A stretch of DNA of 64,000 bases from Candidatus Alistipes faecavium (GTDB lineage Bacteria; Bacteroidota; Bacteroidia; Bacteroidales; Rikenellaceae), in NCBI GenBank assembly GCA_019118605.1, contig DWYP01000017.1:49701-113700 (forward strand), written 5' to 3'. The position numbers and the translations under genes are program-made. Positions 39,428 through 48,031 of the stretch are shown in pieces (position 1 is the first letter of the stretch; each line of letters starts with the position of its first letter). The notes under the pieces were generated by a model that was given only the letters and a program-made list of their open reading frames with translations, had not been told where the DNA came from and searched no databases.

Positions 39428-42049
39428 TCACTGCCGGCCGCTGCAGGCGATCATTTCGCGCAGCGAGGTGTTGAAGGCCTCCTGCCCGAGGAGCTCCTCG
39501 AGCGTGAGGTGCATGCGGTAGCGCCAGTAGTAGCGGGCGACGGCGGGGACGTTGATCCGCTCGGCCAGGGGATCCTGCCTCCGGAGCGGGCCGTTGTCTG
39601 TGGCGAGCCAGTCCTGCAGGGGCAGGATGGCGAGCATCGAGGGGGCGTTCAGGTGCATGTGCACGATCCTGCGGGCGATCCAGGGCTCGCAGCTCTCCGG
39701 CACCTCGCCGCTGCATCCGAGCGCTTCGCGGAAGAAGTGCCCGGTCGTTTCGGGCTCCTCCTCCCACCAGGCCCTCAGGGGTGTCATGTCGTGCGTCGAG
39801 GTCGAGCAGACCGAATAGTAGGGATAGCGTGCGGGATCGGCGAACCGTTCTCCGGGGATTTTCGACATGCGCTGGATCTCGAGCGAGAGGATCTGCAGCT
39901 CGCGCATCGTCTCGGGCACACAGTCGGGAATCATTCCCAGGTCCTCGCCGCATGCGAGCATGCCCGTAGCGCCGAGCAGCGCCGGGAGCTTGTGCAGGGC
40001 GGACTCTTTCCAGAAGCGGTTGTGGCGGCGGTAGAAGAAATCGTCGTAGAGCCGGTCGAAGGCGTTGCGGAGCTTCTCGTCGAGCGATGCGTAGAGCCGG
40101 GTCGAATGGGCGGCGATCCGGGGATGGAAGAAACCTCTGCGCCGCGGATCCTCGACGAAGAGCACGTCGTCGAGCAGGCGCAGCAGCCCCTCGCGCAGCC
40201 GGCTCTGATGCTCGTCCTTCCCGGCGAAGCGTTCGACGACGCGGCGCTGGGTGGCGAATTCCGGACGCAGCCGCCCCTGTTCGAACCACTGCCCGCGCAC
40301 CTCGCCGGCCAGATCCCCGAAGAGGCTGTCGAGCATGCCTTCGTCGGCCGCGGGTGTGACGTAACGCCCCCCGGAGGTGTCGAATCCCCTTTCGCACAGC
40401 TCCCCGGCCGAATAGGGGAGCGCGGGACTGAAATGCCCCAGCAGCCCGTGTACGGCATGGACCGGGATCTCCCAGATGCGGAAGAACCCGAGGATGTGGT
40501 CGATGCGGAAGGCGTCGAAATATTCGGCCATCTTTGCGAGCCGGGCCCTCCACCAGGCGTAGTCGTCACGGGCCATGCGCTCCCAGTCGTATGTCGGGAA
40601 ACCCCAGTTCTGCCCCTCGGCCGAGAAGGCGTCGGGCGGGGCCCCGGCCTGTGCGTCGAGGTGGAAGAGCTGCGGATGGAGCCATGCGTCGACGCTCGTG
40701 CGGCTGATCCCGATCGGCAGGTCTCCCTTGAGCACGACTCCCCGTTCGCGGGCGTAGCGGCACGCCTCCGCGAGCTGGAGGTGCAGGTGGTACTGCACGA
40801 AGCAGTGGAAGGCGATCTCGCGGCGGTGGCTGCGGGCGTATGCCTCGACGCACGCCTTGTCGTAGCGGGCGTATTCGCCCCAGCGGGAGAAGTCTGCCGT
40901 GTGGAACGTATCGCGCAGGGAGCAGAAGACGGCATAGGGCATGAGCCAGTGCGCGTTGTCCGCAAGGAACCGCCTGTATTCCCGGCGGCGGGCCGTGCGC
41001 CCGGCGTCGCGCTCGAAAGCCTGGCGCAGCAGCTCCAGCTTGGCGCGGTTGACTCGTTCGTAGTCGACCTCCGGCAGGGCGTTCAACTCGTCGCGCAGGC
41101 GGAGGTACTCCCCGTCGGCCTCGACGCCGGCCGCGGTCAGGCGAAGGTACTGCGGGTGCAGGGCGAATGTCGAGACGGCGTTGTAGGGATAGGAGTCCTC
41201 CCAGGAGCCGGTCATCGAGGTGTCGTTGACCGGGAGGATCTGGAGAACCCTCTGGCGGGTCTGTACGGCCCAGTCGACGAGCAGCTTGAGATCCGCAAAC
41301 TCCCCGACGCCGAAACTCTCCCGCGAGCGGAGCGAAAAGACCGGAACGGCGGTTCCGGCGCCCCGCCACCGGCGTTTGGGGAAGTGGGGCGCGAGGGAGG
41401 CCTCGATCCGGTGTTCACCGTCGTTTCGGGGCTCTGCCCAGATGCGGTTCGCGCCGTCCTCCCAGCGGACGGGCGCGAGCGTCGCGCGGTCGGCGACGAG
41501 GAACTTGTACTCCGTGCCTTCGGGAAGGGGAATCGAAAGGCTCCATTCGGGGAATCGGCTGTCGTCCATCGGCACGATCTTCTGCCAGTTGCCGAGGCTG
41601 GCGGCGGCGACGGCGAGAACCTCCTCGGGGCGCAGCGAGGGCATGACGACGCGGAAGGTCACGTTCGCGGAGTCCGGAGCGTCCGTTTCCGTACGGCGTT
41701 TTCGGGGGTGCGGCTCCGCGCGGCGTGCGAAGATTCCGCGGGTGAACGCCGACGAGTGGAAGGGCGCGTCGTCGGGCATCTCCTGCCAGCGGTCGCGGAT
41801 GCGGAGCACCCGGAGTGCGGGGATTTCGGGCAGCACGAGCGCGTGGGGACGCCATTCGCTGCGGATGCGGGCGCCGTCGCGTTCCACGGCGTAGCGGTAG
41901 ACGACGGGCGTGCGGTCGGCGTATCGTTCGACGGAGCCGCGCCACAGGCCGTTGTCGGCGTATTGCAGGGCGATTCTCCGGCGGCCGAACAGCAGGACGA
42001 GCTGTTCGCCCCAGCGGGTGCGGTATTCGATTTCGAAGAGGAGTTTCAT
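39428..42049 (-). CDS. malQ: 4-alpha-glucanotransferase (GH77) with two N-terminal starch-binding-like modules
   Basis: An 873-residue amylomaltase. Residues 1-110 and 128-220 look like two CBM20-type modules (VLLFGRRRIALQYADNGLW and LAVAAASLGNWQKIVPM, the second with the GNW motif). The GH77 barrel follows from about 232, with catalytic D517 (FRIDHILGFFRIW), E702 (CGEDLGMIP) and D754 (STHDMTPLR). It transfers maltosyl and longer chains between alpha-1,4-glucans and is similar in layout to plant DPE2. No signal peptide: cytoplasmic. It heads a two-gene operon with the GH13 enzyme. Confidence 0.94.
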   Translation of the reverse strand: MKLLFEIEYRTRWGEQLVLLFGRRRIALQYADNGLWRGSVERYADRTPVVYRYAVERDGARIRSEWRPHALVLPEIPALRVLRIRDRWQEMPDDAPFHSSAFTRGIFARRAEPHPRKRRTETDAPDSANVTFRVVMPSLRPEEVLAVAAASLGNWQKIVPMDDSRFPEWSLSIPLPEGTEYKFLVADRATLAPVRWEDGANRIWAEPRNDGEHRIEASLAPHFPKRRWRGAGTAVPVFSLRSRESFGVGEFADLKLLVDWAVQTRQRVLQILPVNDTSMTGSWEDSYPYNAVSTFALHPQYLRLTAAGVEADGEYLRLRDELNALPEVDYERVNRAKLELLRQAFERDAGRTARRREYRRFLADNAHWLMPYAVFCSLRDTFHTADFSRWGEYARYDKACVEAYARSHRREIAFHCFVQYHLHLQLAEACRYARERGVVLKGDLPIGISRTSVDAWLHPQLFHLDAQAGAPPDAFSAEGQNWGFPTYDWERMARDDYAWWRARLAKMAEYFDAFRIDHILGFFRIWEIPVHAVHGLLGHFSPALPYSAGELCERGFDTSGGRYVTPAADEGMLDSLFGDLAGEVRGQWFEQGRLRPEFATQRRVVERFAGKDEHQSRLREGLLRLLDDVLFVEDPRRRGFFHPRIAAHSTRLYASLDEKLRNAFDRLYDDFFYRRHNRFWKESALHKLPALLGATGMLACGEDLGMIPDCVPETMRELQILSLEIQRMSKIPGERFADPARYPYYSVCSTSTHDMTPLRAWWEEEPETTGHFFREALGCSGEVPESCEPWIARRIVHMHLNAPSMLAILPLQDWLATDNGPLRRQDPLAERINVPAVARYYWRYRMHLTLEELLGQEAFNTSLREMIACSGRQ

Positions 42050-42082
42050 GAATGCGCGATGTATGGATCGGTTCTGTACCTA

Positions 42083-42090
42083 CAAAAATA
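42083..42090 (-). promoter_or_regulatory. -7 box for the malQ-GH13 operon
   Basis: TATTTTTG on the minus strand, 33 nt before the malQ ATG. No -33 match was found. Confidence 0.4.
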
Positions 42091-42164
42091 AGAAATCCGC
42101 CCGCATTCGCGCGTTCCGGGACAGAAAAATTTTGCCCGAAAGGGCTCCGGGAGGCCGGATGCGG

Positions 42165-42412
42165 TTGCGGATCGGGGGCGCGGTGAATCCGCCCCGGTCC
42201 GCCCCGGCCCGCCCCGGCCCACGCGGCCCCCGACAACCCCGGCCGCCCCGAACAACCCGAACAACCCGACCGGCCCGAACAACCCGACCGGCCCCGACCG
42301 GCCCCGACCGGCCTCGACCGGTCCCGACCAGCCCGGCTCTGACCGACCTCCCCGACCTCCCCGTCCGGCCTTGCCCGGCCCCGGCCGCTCCGTTAGTTTC
42401 CGTCGCTCCGCC
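42165..42412. repeat. C-rich degenerate tandem repeat (9-10-nt period)
   Basis: The plus strand starts with three near-copies of GCCCCGGYCC, then goes through about ten units of CCCGAACAA, CCCGACCGG and CCCCGACCGG, and ends with CCGACCTCC-like units. It contains no credible gene; short frames give Gly/Val/Arg or Pro/Thr repeats. It lies upstream of malQ and downstream of the next minus-strand gene. Confidence 0.7.
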
Positions 42413-42421
42413 CGGCAACAG

Positions 42422-42455
42422 AACGACCGGACGAAGCGCTTTTCGTCCGGTCGTT
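42422..42455. terminator. Hairpin downstream of the coiled-coil membrane protein gene
   Basis: A perfect 14-bp stem AACGACCGGACGAA / its complement, loop GCGCTT, 35 nt after the stop codon. T-runs are short on both sides. Confidence 0.7.
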
Positions 42456-42489
42456 TTGCCGCATGTCTTCCGGCGGGGTTCCGCGCGGG

Positions 42490-43419
42490 TTATTTCATCA
42501 TGATGTCGTTCTGTCCGATCAGCCGTCCCTCGCAGTAGAGCTGGATCTTGTAGGCTCCGGCGGCGAATCCCGAGGAGTTGTAGTAGATGCCGACTTCGAG
42601 ATCCTGCCCGGGGTCGTAATCCACCTCGCGCATGGCCGAATAGCTCAGGCGCTCGCCCTCGAACTCGAAGGTCGGCATGGCCTCGGTAGTCAGCACATAT
42701 CCGTCGGGCGAGGAGATGCGCACGTAGATGGCTTTGTTGCCCGGCGCCGCGAGTTCGTTTGCCGAGAGCACGAAGTCCACACGCAGACGCGCGGCGTTCT
42801 TGATCCTCGAGACGGGGTTTCCGCGGTCGTTGAGCGCCGCGAGGCGGATGTCGCGGGCGCGGAGCACGGCGCCGATCTTGACCTTGTTGTCGAGTTCCGC
42901 GGCCTTCTCTTCGGCCATTTCAGCGCGCAGCTTTGCCGAGGAGATCTCCTTGCGGTATCCGACGTTCTCCTTGATGAGTTTCTTGTTGAGCGTATTGAGC
43001 GAGTCGATCTGCCGGACATACCCCTTCATGATCGTGCGCAGGGTGCCGACCTCCTTCTCGTACTGTTTGATCTTGGCGTAGTTCCACCGTCGCTCCTGCT
43101 TGAGCTGCTCCATCACCTCGTTTGCCTTTTCGAGGCTTGCGGCGATGCTGTCGTTCTGGAAGCGCAGGCTGTCGTAGTCGCTCATCAGGCGTCCGAGGTC
43201 GTTCTGGATGGAGTCGCGGTCTGCCTGGAGCATCTGGTTGTCGTACATCTGCTGCCGGTGGATGCTGAAATAGAGCACCGACAGCGCGACGAGGATCACC
43301 GAGAGGATGATGATGACGATGCGGTACCCGCGGATCGACTTGTCGGGTTGCGGGGTGTTGTAGGCCTCCTCTTCCTCTTCGAATTCCGAGGGGTCGTATC
43401 CGTATTTGTTGTCTTCCAT
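42490..43419 (-). CDS. Single-pass coiled-coil envelope protein of unknown function
   Basis: A 309-residue protein. An acidic cytoplasmic N-terminus (FEEEEEAYN) is followed by one membrane helix (residues about 33-53, IVIIILSVILVALSVLYF), a long heptad-rich coiled coil (about 60-180, with SLEKANEVMEQLKQERRW and IDSLNTLNKKLIKEN), and a C-terminal beta domain (about 185-309). I know similar proteins as conserved Bacteroidota hypotheticals, but not their function. A structural or tethering role in the periplasm is a guess. It has its own -7 box and is followed by a hairpin. Confidence 0.75.
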   Translation of the reverse strand: MEDNKYGYDPSEFEEEEEAYNTPQPDKSIRGYRIVIIILSVILVALSVLYFSIHRQQMYDNQMLQADRDSIQNDLGRLMSDYDSLRFQNDSIAASLEKANEVMEQLKQERRWNYAKIKQYEKEVGTLRTIMKGYVRQIDSLNTLNKKLIKENVGYRKEISSAKLRAEMAEEKAAELDNKVKIGAVLRARDIRLAALNDRGNPVSRIKNAARLRVDFVLSANELAAPGNKAIYVRISSPDGYVLTTEAMPTFEFEGERLSYSAMREVDYDPGQDLEVGIYYNSSGFAAGAYKIQLYCEGRLIGQNDIMMK

Positions 43420-43436
43420 GGGCGGGGAATTTTTCG

Positions 43437-43444
43437 CAAAGATA
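43437..43444 (-). promoter_or_regulatory. -7 box for the coiled-coil protein gene
   Basis: TATCTTTG on the minus strand, 18 nt before the ATG. The -33 position would fall in the end of the upstream gene and shows no match. Confidence 0.45.
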
Positions 43445-43452
43445 GGAAAAAT

Positions 43453-44250
43453 TTATTTTATCTTACTGGTCAGGGGATATTTGAGTCCCCGGAAACCGGA
43501 AATATAGGCATTGATGCTTCCGATGCGCACGGGCGACTCGATGTAGAGGGGGATCTTGTTGTCGTCGTTCGAGATCCATATCGTGAAGATCGAGCCGTCG
43601 GTGAACGAATACCCCTCGGTGGTGCCGAGCTGGCATTCGAATTTCAGCGTGCGGAACTTCCCGACGTTTCGGATCTTCTTCACCTCCTCGCCGAGGTATC
43701 GGTAGCTCAGCACGCGGATGGTGTCCTGGAGGACCATCTGCAGGGTCGCGGGCTCCCCGACGCGGAAATCCTCGGCCTTTGCCGAACGCAGGGTGAAGAA
43801 GAGCGAGATGGGGTCCATGCTCTCCTCGGTCAGGGGCATCTGCTTCTCCTGGAAAGGTCTTTTGCGGCTGCTCCAGCGGGTGTGCACGGTCATTTTGTCC
43901 CAGTCGTACCGGTAGACGCTCTCGAAGGTGTAGTCGCTTTCGCGGATGTCGCTCTCGAAGCGCACGGGGCGGAGGATCGAGGGTTCGATGCGCACGTTGT
44001 ATACGTCCTCGAGGTTGAAGAACCAGCGGTATGTGGGCAGTGTCCGGCCGACGGCCTCGACATTGTAGTAGGATATTCCGGCGATTTTCTCCTCGGAGGT
44101 TTTGACCTCCACGGCCCCCACCTCCGTGTTGGGGAACATCTTGGCCCTGTAGCTCACGCGGTAGTAGAGCTCCTCCCCGGGGTGGTAGAGCTGTGCGCGG
44201 AGGGGCATGGCTCCGGCGAGCAGCAGGATGGCGAACAGCAGACGTTTCAT
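43453..44250 (-). CDS. DUF3108 domain-containing exported protein
   Basis: A 265-residue protein with a signal peptide (KRLLFAILLLAGAMPLRAQ). The mature part matches DUF3108, a periplasmic beta-rich family: GEELYYRVSYRAKMFPNTEVG at the start, TLKFECQLGTTEGYSF and IWISNDDNKIPLYIESPVRIGSI near the end. Function is not established; lipid or polysaccharide binding has been suggested for related folds. It lies 65 nt downstream of recG on the same strand. Confidence 0.87.
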   Translation of the reverse strand: MKRLLFAILLLAGAMPLRAQLYHPGEELYYRVSYRAKMFPNTEVGAVEVKTSEEKIAGISYYNVEAVGRTLPTYRWFFNLEDVYNVRIEPSILRPVRFESDIRESDYTFESVYRYDWDKMTVHTRWSSRKRPFQEKQMPLTEESMDPISLFFTLRSAKAEDFRVGEPATLQMVLQDTIRVLSYRYLGEEVKKIRNVGKFRTLKFECQLGTTEGYSFTDGSIFTIWISNDDNKIPLYIESPVRIGSINAYISGFRGLKYPLTSKIK

Positions 44251-44315
44251 GAATCGGTCGGTTTGTCTATATAACGTAAAAACGGTAGCCTTTCGGGCAC
44301 GAATATATGAAAATA

Positions 44316-46427
44316 TTACGAAATGCGCGAGAAATCGATCTCTTCCTTGCCGGAATAGCGCTTCCGCAGGGCTTCGATCCCGCGGTTTTCGGGCTTTCGG
44401 AGCGCGGGATCCTCGGCGAGGATTGCCGCCGCGGCCTCGCGCGAGAGGGTGAGGATCTGGATGTCGGCCGTGGGGCTTGCGATCTTCAGGTCGAAGGCCA
44501 TGCCGCTTTGCAGGGTTCCGTTGATGTCGCCCGCGCCGCGCAGCTTGAGGTCGAGCTCTGCGAGGCGGAATCCGTCGTTCGTTTCGCACATCGCGTCGAG
44601 GCGCGCGCGGGATTCCCTCGAGAGCTTCTCCCCCGACATGAGGATGCAGTACGACTGCTCGCCTCCGCGTCCGACGCGTCCGCGCAGCTGGTGGAGCTGC
44701 GAGAGCCCGAAGCGCTCGGCCGACTCGATGACCATCACCGTGGCATTGGGGACGTCGACTCCCACCTCGATGACCGACGTGGCCACGAGGATCTGCGCCT
44801 CCCCGGACTTGAACTGCCGCATCGACTCCTCCTTGTCTGCGGGCTTCATGCGGCCGTGGCAGATCGCCGTGACGTACTGCGGCAGGGGGAAGTCGCGCGA
44901 GATGGCCTCGTATCCGTCGGTGAGATCCTTGTAGTCCATCGCCTCGGACTCCTCGATGAGCGGATAGACGACATATACCTGGCGGCCCTTTGCGATCTCC
45001 CGGCGCATGAACCCGAAGAGTTTCAGGCGCGCGGCGTCGGTGTAGTGGAAAGTCCTGATCGGGCGACGCCCGGGCGGGAGTTCGTCGATCACCGAGACAT
45101 CGAGGTCTCCGTAGAGGGTCATGGCCAGCGTGCGGGGTATCGGCGTGGCGGTCATCACGAGGATATGGGGCGGCTGAGCATTCTTTGTCCAGAGGCGCGC
45201 GCGCTGCTCGACGCCGAACCGGTGCTGTTCGTCGATGACCACGAATCCGAGGTTCGCGAACTGCACGCGATCCTCGATCAGCGCATGGGTGCCGATCAGG
45301 ATGTCGATCTCCCCCGAGGCGATTCCCTCGAGGGCTTCGCGCCGCTCGCGGGCCTTCGAGGCGCCGGTGAGTACCGCCACGCGGACCTCCAGCCCTTCGA
45401 GCATGCGGCCGAAGGTGGCGAAGTGCTGGCGCGCGAGGATCTCCGTGGGGGCCATCATGCAGGCCTGGAATCCGTTGTCCACGGCCAGGAGCATCGACAT
45501 CAGGGCCACGAGGGTCTTCCCGCTTCCGACGTCGCCCTGCAGCAGGCGGTTCATCTGGAATCCCGAGACGGTGTCCTGGCGGATCTCGCGGATCACGCGT
45601 TTCTGCGCGCCTGTGAGCGGGAAGGGGAGCTTCTCGCGGTAAAAGGTGTTGAAGACGCCCCCGACCCTCGGGAAGAGGAACCCGTCGTTTTTCGAGAGGC
45701 GTGCGGCGCGCCGCTGCTGGATGTTGAGCTGCACGCCGAGCAGCTCGTCGAACTTCAGCCGGTACTGGGCCTGCCGCAGGGCCTCGGGCGTCTGCGGGAA
45801 ATGGATGTTGTAATAGGCCTCGCGCAGGGGGATGAGCCCGTAGCGGGTGCGGATCTCTTCCGACAGGGGGTCGTCGATGGCCTCGCGCACCAGGGCCCAG
45901 GCGTTGCAGACGATCTGGTACATTCCTTTCGTTCCGAGCTGTCGTGCGAGCTTCTCGGTCGAGGGGTAGATGCCCTGCATGCCGCTCTCGGACTTCCGCG
46001 AGAGCGCCTGCTCGAGGGTCTCCAGCTCGGGATGGGCGACCGAGAGCGCTCCGCGGTAGAAGGTCGGGCGCCCGAAGACGATGTACTCGCGCCCCACCTC
46101 GATGCGCTTCTCGATCCACTTGATCCCCTGGAACCAGATGAGCTCGGCGACGCCCGAGGCGTCGCGCACCGTGGCGGTGAAGCGCTGGCGGCGTCCCGTG
46201 CCGGTGTAGAAAACCCCCGTCACGCGGGCCCGGAACTGGACGTAAGTCAGCCCTGCGGCCTCGGTGATCTCGGCAATGGGGTAGATGCGCGTGCGGTCGA
46301 TGTACCGGAAGGGATAGTGGCGCAGGAGGTCGCCGAGCGTGCGGATCCCGAGCTCCTTTTCGAGGAGCCGCGCCCGGGCCTCACCGACCCCGGGGACGAA
46401 TTTGATATCGTTGTCGAGCCTGTCCAC
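44316..46427 (-). CDS. recG: ATP-dependent DNA helicase RecG
   Basis: A 703-residue branched-DNA translocase that regresses stalled forks and processes recombination intermediates. A wedge/OB domain (FRARVTGVFYTGTGRRQRFTATV, about residues 50-150) precedes the helicase core, with Walker A GDVGSGKT, the DEQH box (VVIDEQHRFG), TATPIPRTL, and the QLRGRVGRGG motif VI. The start is a GTG at 46427 (VDRLDNDIKFVPGVG). Upstream codons in the frame belong to the antisense of ispG. A -7 box ends 5 bp before the GTG. Confidence 0.94.
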   Translation of the reverse strand: MDRLDNDIKFVPGVGEARARLLEKELGIRTLGDLLRHYPFRYIDRTRIYPIAEITEAAGLTYVQFRARVTGVFYTGTGRRQRFTATVRDASGVAELIWFQGIKWIEKRIEVGREYIVFGRPTFYRGALSVAHPELETLEQALSRKSESGMQGIYPSTEKLARQLGTKGMYQIVCNAWALVREAIDDPLSEEIRTRYGLIPLREAYYNIHFPQTPEALRQAQYRLKFDELLGVQLNIQQRRAARLSKNDGFLFPRVGGVFNTFYREKLPFPLTGAQKRVIREIRQDTVSGFQMNRLLQGDVGSGKTLVALMSMLLAVDNGFQACMMAPTEILARQHFATFGRMLEGLEVRVAVLTGASKARERREALEGIASGEIDILIGTHALIEDRVQFANLGFVVIDEQHRFGVEQRARLWTKNAQPPHILVMTATPIPRTLAMTLYGDLDVSVIDELPPGRRPIRTFHYTDAARLKLFGFMRREIAKGRQVYVVYPLIEESEAMDYKDLTDGYEAISRDFPLPQYVTAICHGRMKPADKEESMRQFKSGEAQILVATSVIEVGVDVPNATVMVIESAERFGLSQLHQLRGRVGRGGEQSYCILMSGEKLSRESRARLDAMCETNDGFRLAELDLKLRGAGDINGTLQSGMAFDLKIASPTADIQILTLSREAAAAILAEDPALRKPENRGIEALRKRYSGKEEIDFSRIS

Positions 46428-46431
46428 CCGA

Positions 46432-46439
46432 CAAATATA
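46432..46439 (-). promoter_or_regulatory. -7 box of recG, next to its GTG start
   Basis: TATATTTG on the minus strand ends 5 nt before the GTG. If used, the recG mRNA has almost no leader. TTTTCG upstream is a possible weak -33. Confidence 0.45.
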
Positions 46440-46451
46440 GCGAAATTTGCG

Positions 46452-46459
46452 TATCTTTG
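46452..46459 (+). promoter_or_regulatory. -7 box of ispG
   Basis: TATCTTTG, 16 nt before the ATG at 46476. Together with the recG box it makes a very compact divergent promoter of only 48 bp between start codons. Confidence 0.55.
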
Positions 46460-46475
46460 CGAAAACACCCCAGAA

Positions 46476-47975
46476 ATGGATCTCACGAAATTCCGGCGCC
46501 GTCCGACGTGCGAGGTACGCATCGGACGGACAACGATCGGCGGCACGCACCCCGTTGCCGTGCAGTCGATGACCAATACCGACACGAACGACACCGCTGC
46601 GAGCGTGGCGCAGATCGAGCGCATCGCCCGGGCCGGGGGCCCGATCGTGCGCCTCACGGCCCAGGGACGGCGCGAGGGCGAGAACCTCGCGAACATCGTC
46701 GGCGCACTGCGCGCCGACGGATTCGACACGGCCGTCGTGGCCGACATCCACTTCGTGCCGGAGGTAGCCGCGATCGCCGCGCAGTATGTCGATAAGGTGC
46801 GCATCAACCCGGGCAACTACCGCACCGACCACGGGGAGCTGGAAGCGCTCATCGAACAGTGCCGCGAGCGGGGTGTCGCCCTGCGCATCGGCGTCAACCA
46901 CGGGTCGCTCTCGAAGCGGATCTTCGACCGCTGGGGCGACACGCCCGAAGGAATGGTCGCCGCGGCGATGGAGTTCCTGCGCGTGTGCCGCGACCGGTCG
47001 TTCGACCAGGTCGTGGTCTCGATGAAGTCGAGCAACACGCGTGTGATGGTCGCAGCCTACCGGCAGCTTGTCGCGGCGATGGACGCCGAGGGGATGCGCT
47101 ATCCGATCCATCTGGGAGTCACTGAGGCCGGAAACGGCCTCGAGGGGCGCATCAAGAGCGCCGTGGGCATCGGTGCGCTGATGGCCGACGGCATCGGCGA
47201 TACGATCCGCGTGTCGCTGACCGAGGCCCCGGAGCATGAGATTCCCGTGGCGCGGCTGCTCGTCGACCACTTCGCCTCGCGCCCCGGGGAATTCGAAGTC
47301 CTCCACCCCGAACGCTACTCACCGACCGAATACCGGCGGCGTTCGCACGTCACCGTCCCCGTCGTCCACACCGAGCCGCACGAAGGCTTCCTCGTCCTGG
47401 AGGCCACGTCGGGCAATCCGACGGCCGAGCTGCGGGCCGCGATCCTCAACCTTGACCCGGCCGACCAGCCCGTGGTCGTCAAACGCCGCTACGAGGATCC
47501 TTCGCTCGAGACGCTGGCCGTGAAGGCTGCCGCCGACCTCGGGCCGCTGCTGCTCGACGGACTGGCCGACGGCATCTGGATCGACGCCCCGGGCCACGCG
47601 GAGACGGAAATCCGCGACGTGGAGCTGATGATCCTGCAGGCCGCGCGGGTGCGCTTCTCGCGCACCGAATACATCGCCTGCCCCTCGTGCGGACGCACGC
47701 TCTACGACATCGAGACGACCCTCGCGGCGATCAAGGCGCGCACGTCGCACCTGCGGAACCTCCGCATCGGGGTGATGGGCTGCATCGTCAACGGCCCGGG
47801 GGAGATGGCCGACGCCGACTACGGCTACGTCGGCGCGGGCCCCGGACGCATCACCCTCTACAAGGGCCGGGAGGTCGTTGCGCGCAACATTCCCCAGGAA
47901 GAGGCCCTCGACCGACTGGTCGAACTGATCCGTTCCCACGGCGACTGGATCGACCCTCCGGCCTCCGAACGATAG
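46476..47975 (+). CDS. ispG: 4-hydroxy-3-methylbut-2-en-1-yl diphosphate synthase, insertion-containing form
   Basis: A 499-residue [4Fe-4S] enzyme of the MEP pathway that makes HMBPP. The N-terminal barrel has VQSMTNTDTNDTAASV and RINPGNY; the cluster domain has C402 and C405 (CPSCGRTLYD) and C436 (MGCIVNGPGEMADADYGYVG). About 125 residues (roughly 265-390) are inserted between the two, as in the three-domain IspG of plants, chlamydiae and Bacteroidota. The insertion is clearly shorter than in Bacteroides (total there around 600). It works just before IspH (8435-9307). Confidence 0.94.
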   Translation: MDLTKFRRRPTCEVRIGRTTIGGTHPVAVQSMTNTDTNDTAASVAQIERIARAGGPIVRLTAQGRREGENLANIVGALRADGFDTAVVADIHFVPEVAAIAAQYVDKVRINPGNYRTDHGELEALIEQCRERGVALRIGVNHGSLSKRIFDRWGDTPEGMVAAAMEFLRVCRDRSFDQVVVSMKSSNTRVMVAAYRQLVAAMDAEGMRYPIHLGVTEAGNGLEGRIKSAVGIGALMADGIGDTIRVSLTEAPEHEIPVARLLVDHFASRPGEFEVLHPERYSPTEYRRRSHVTVPVVHTEPHEGFLVLEATSGNPTAELRAAILNLDPADQPVVVKRRYEDPSLETLAVKAAADLGPLLLDGLADGIWIDAPGHAETEIRDVELMILQAARVRFSRTEYIACPSCGRTLYDIETTLAAIKARTSHLRNLRIGVMGCIVNGPGEMADADYGYVGAGPGRITLYKGREVVARNIPQEEALDRLVELIRSHGDWIDPPASER

Positions 47976-48031
47976 ACCCGATCCGGCCGCGGAAACGGAC
48001 GCCGCGGCCGCCAAGCCGAAACGATTCCGAA

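Noticed and set aside
42165..42412. CRISPR-like array
   Set aside because: Units are 9-10 nt with no spacers of constant size, and no cas genes are present; it is a simple degenerate repeat.
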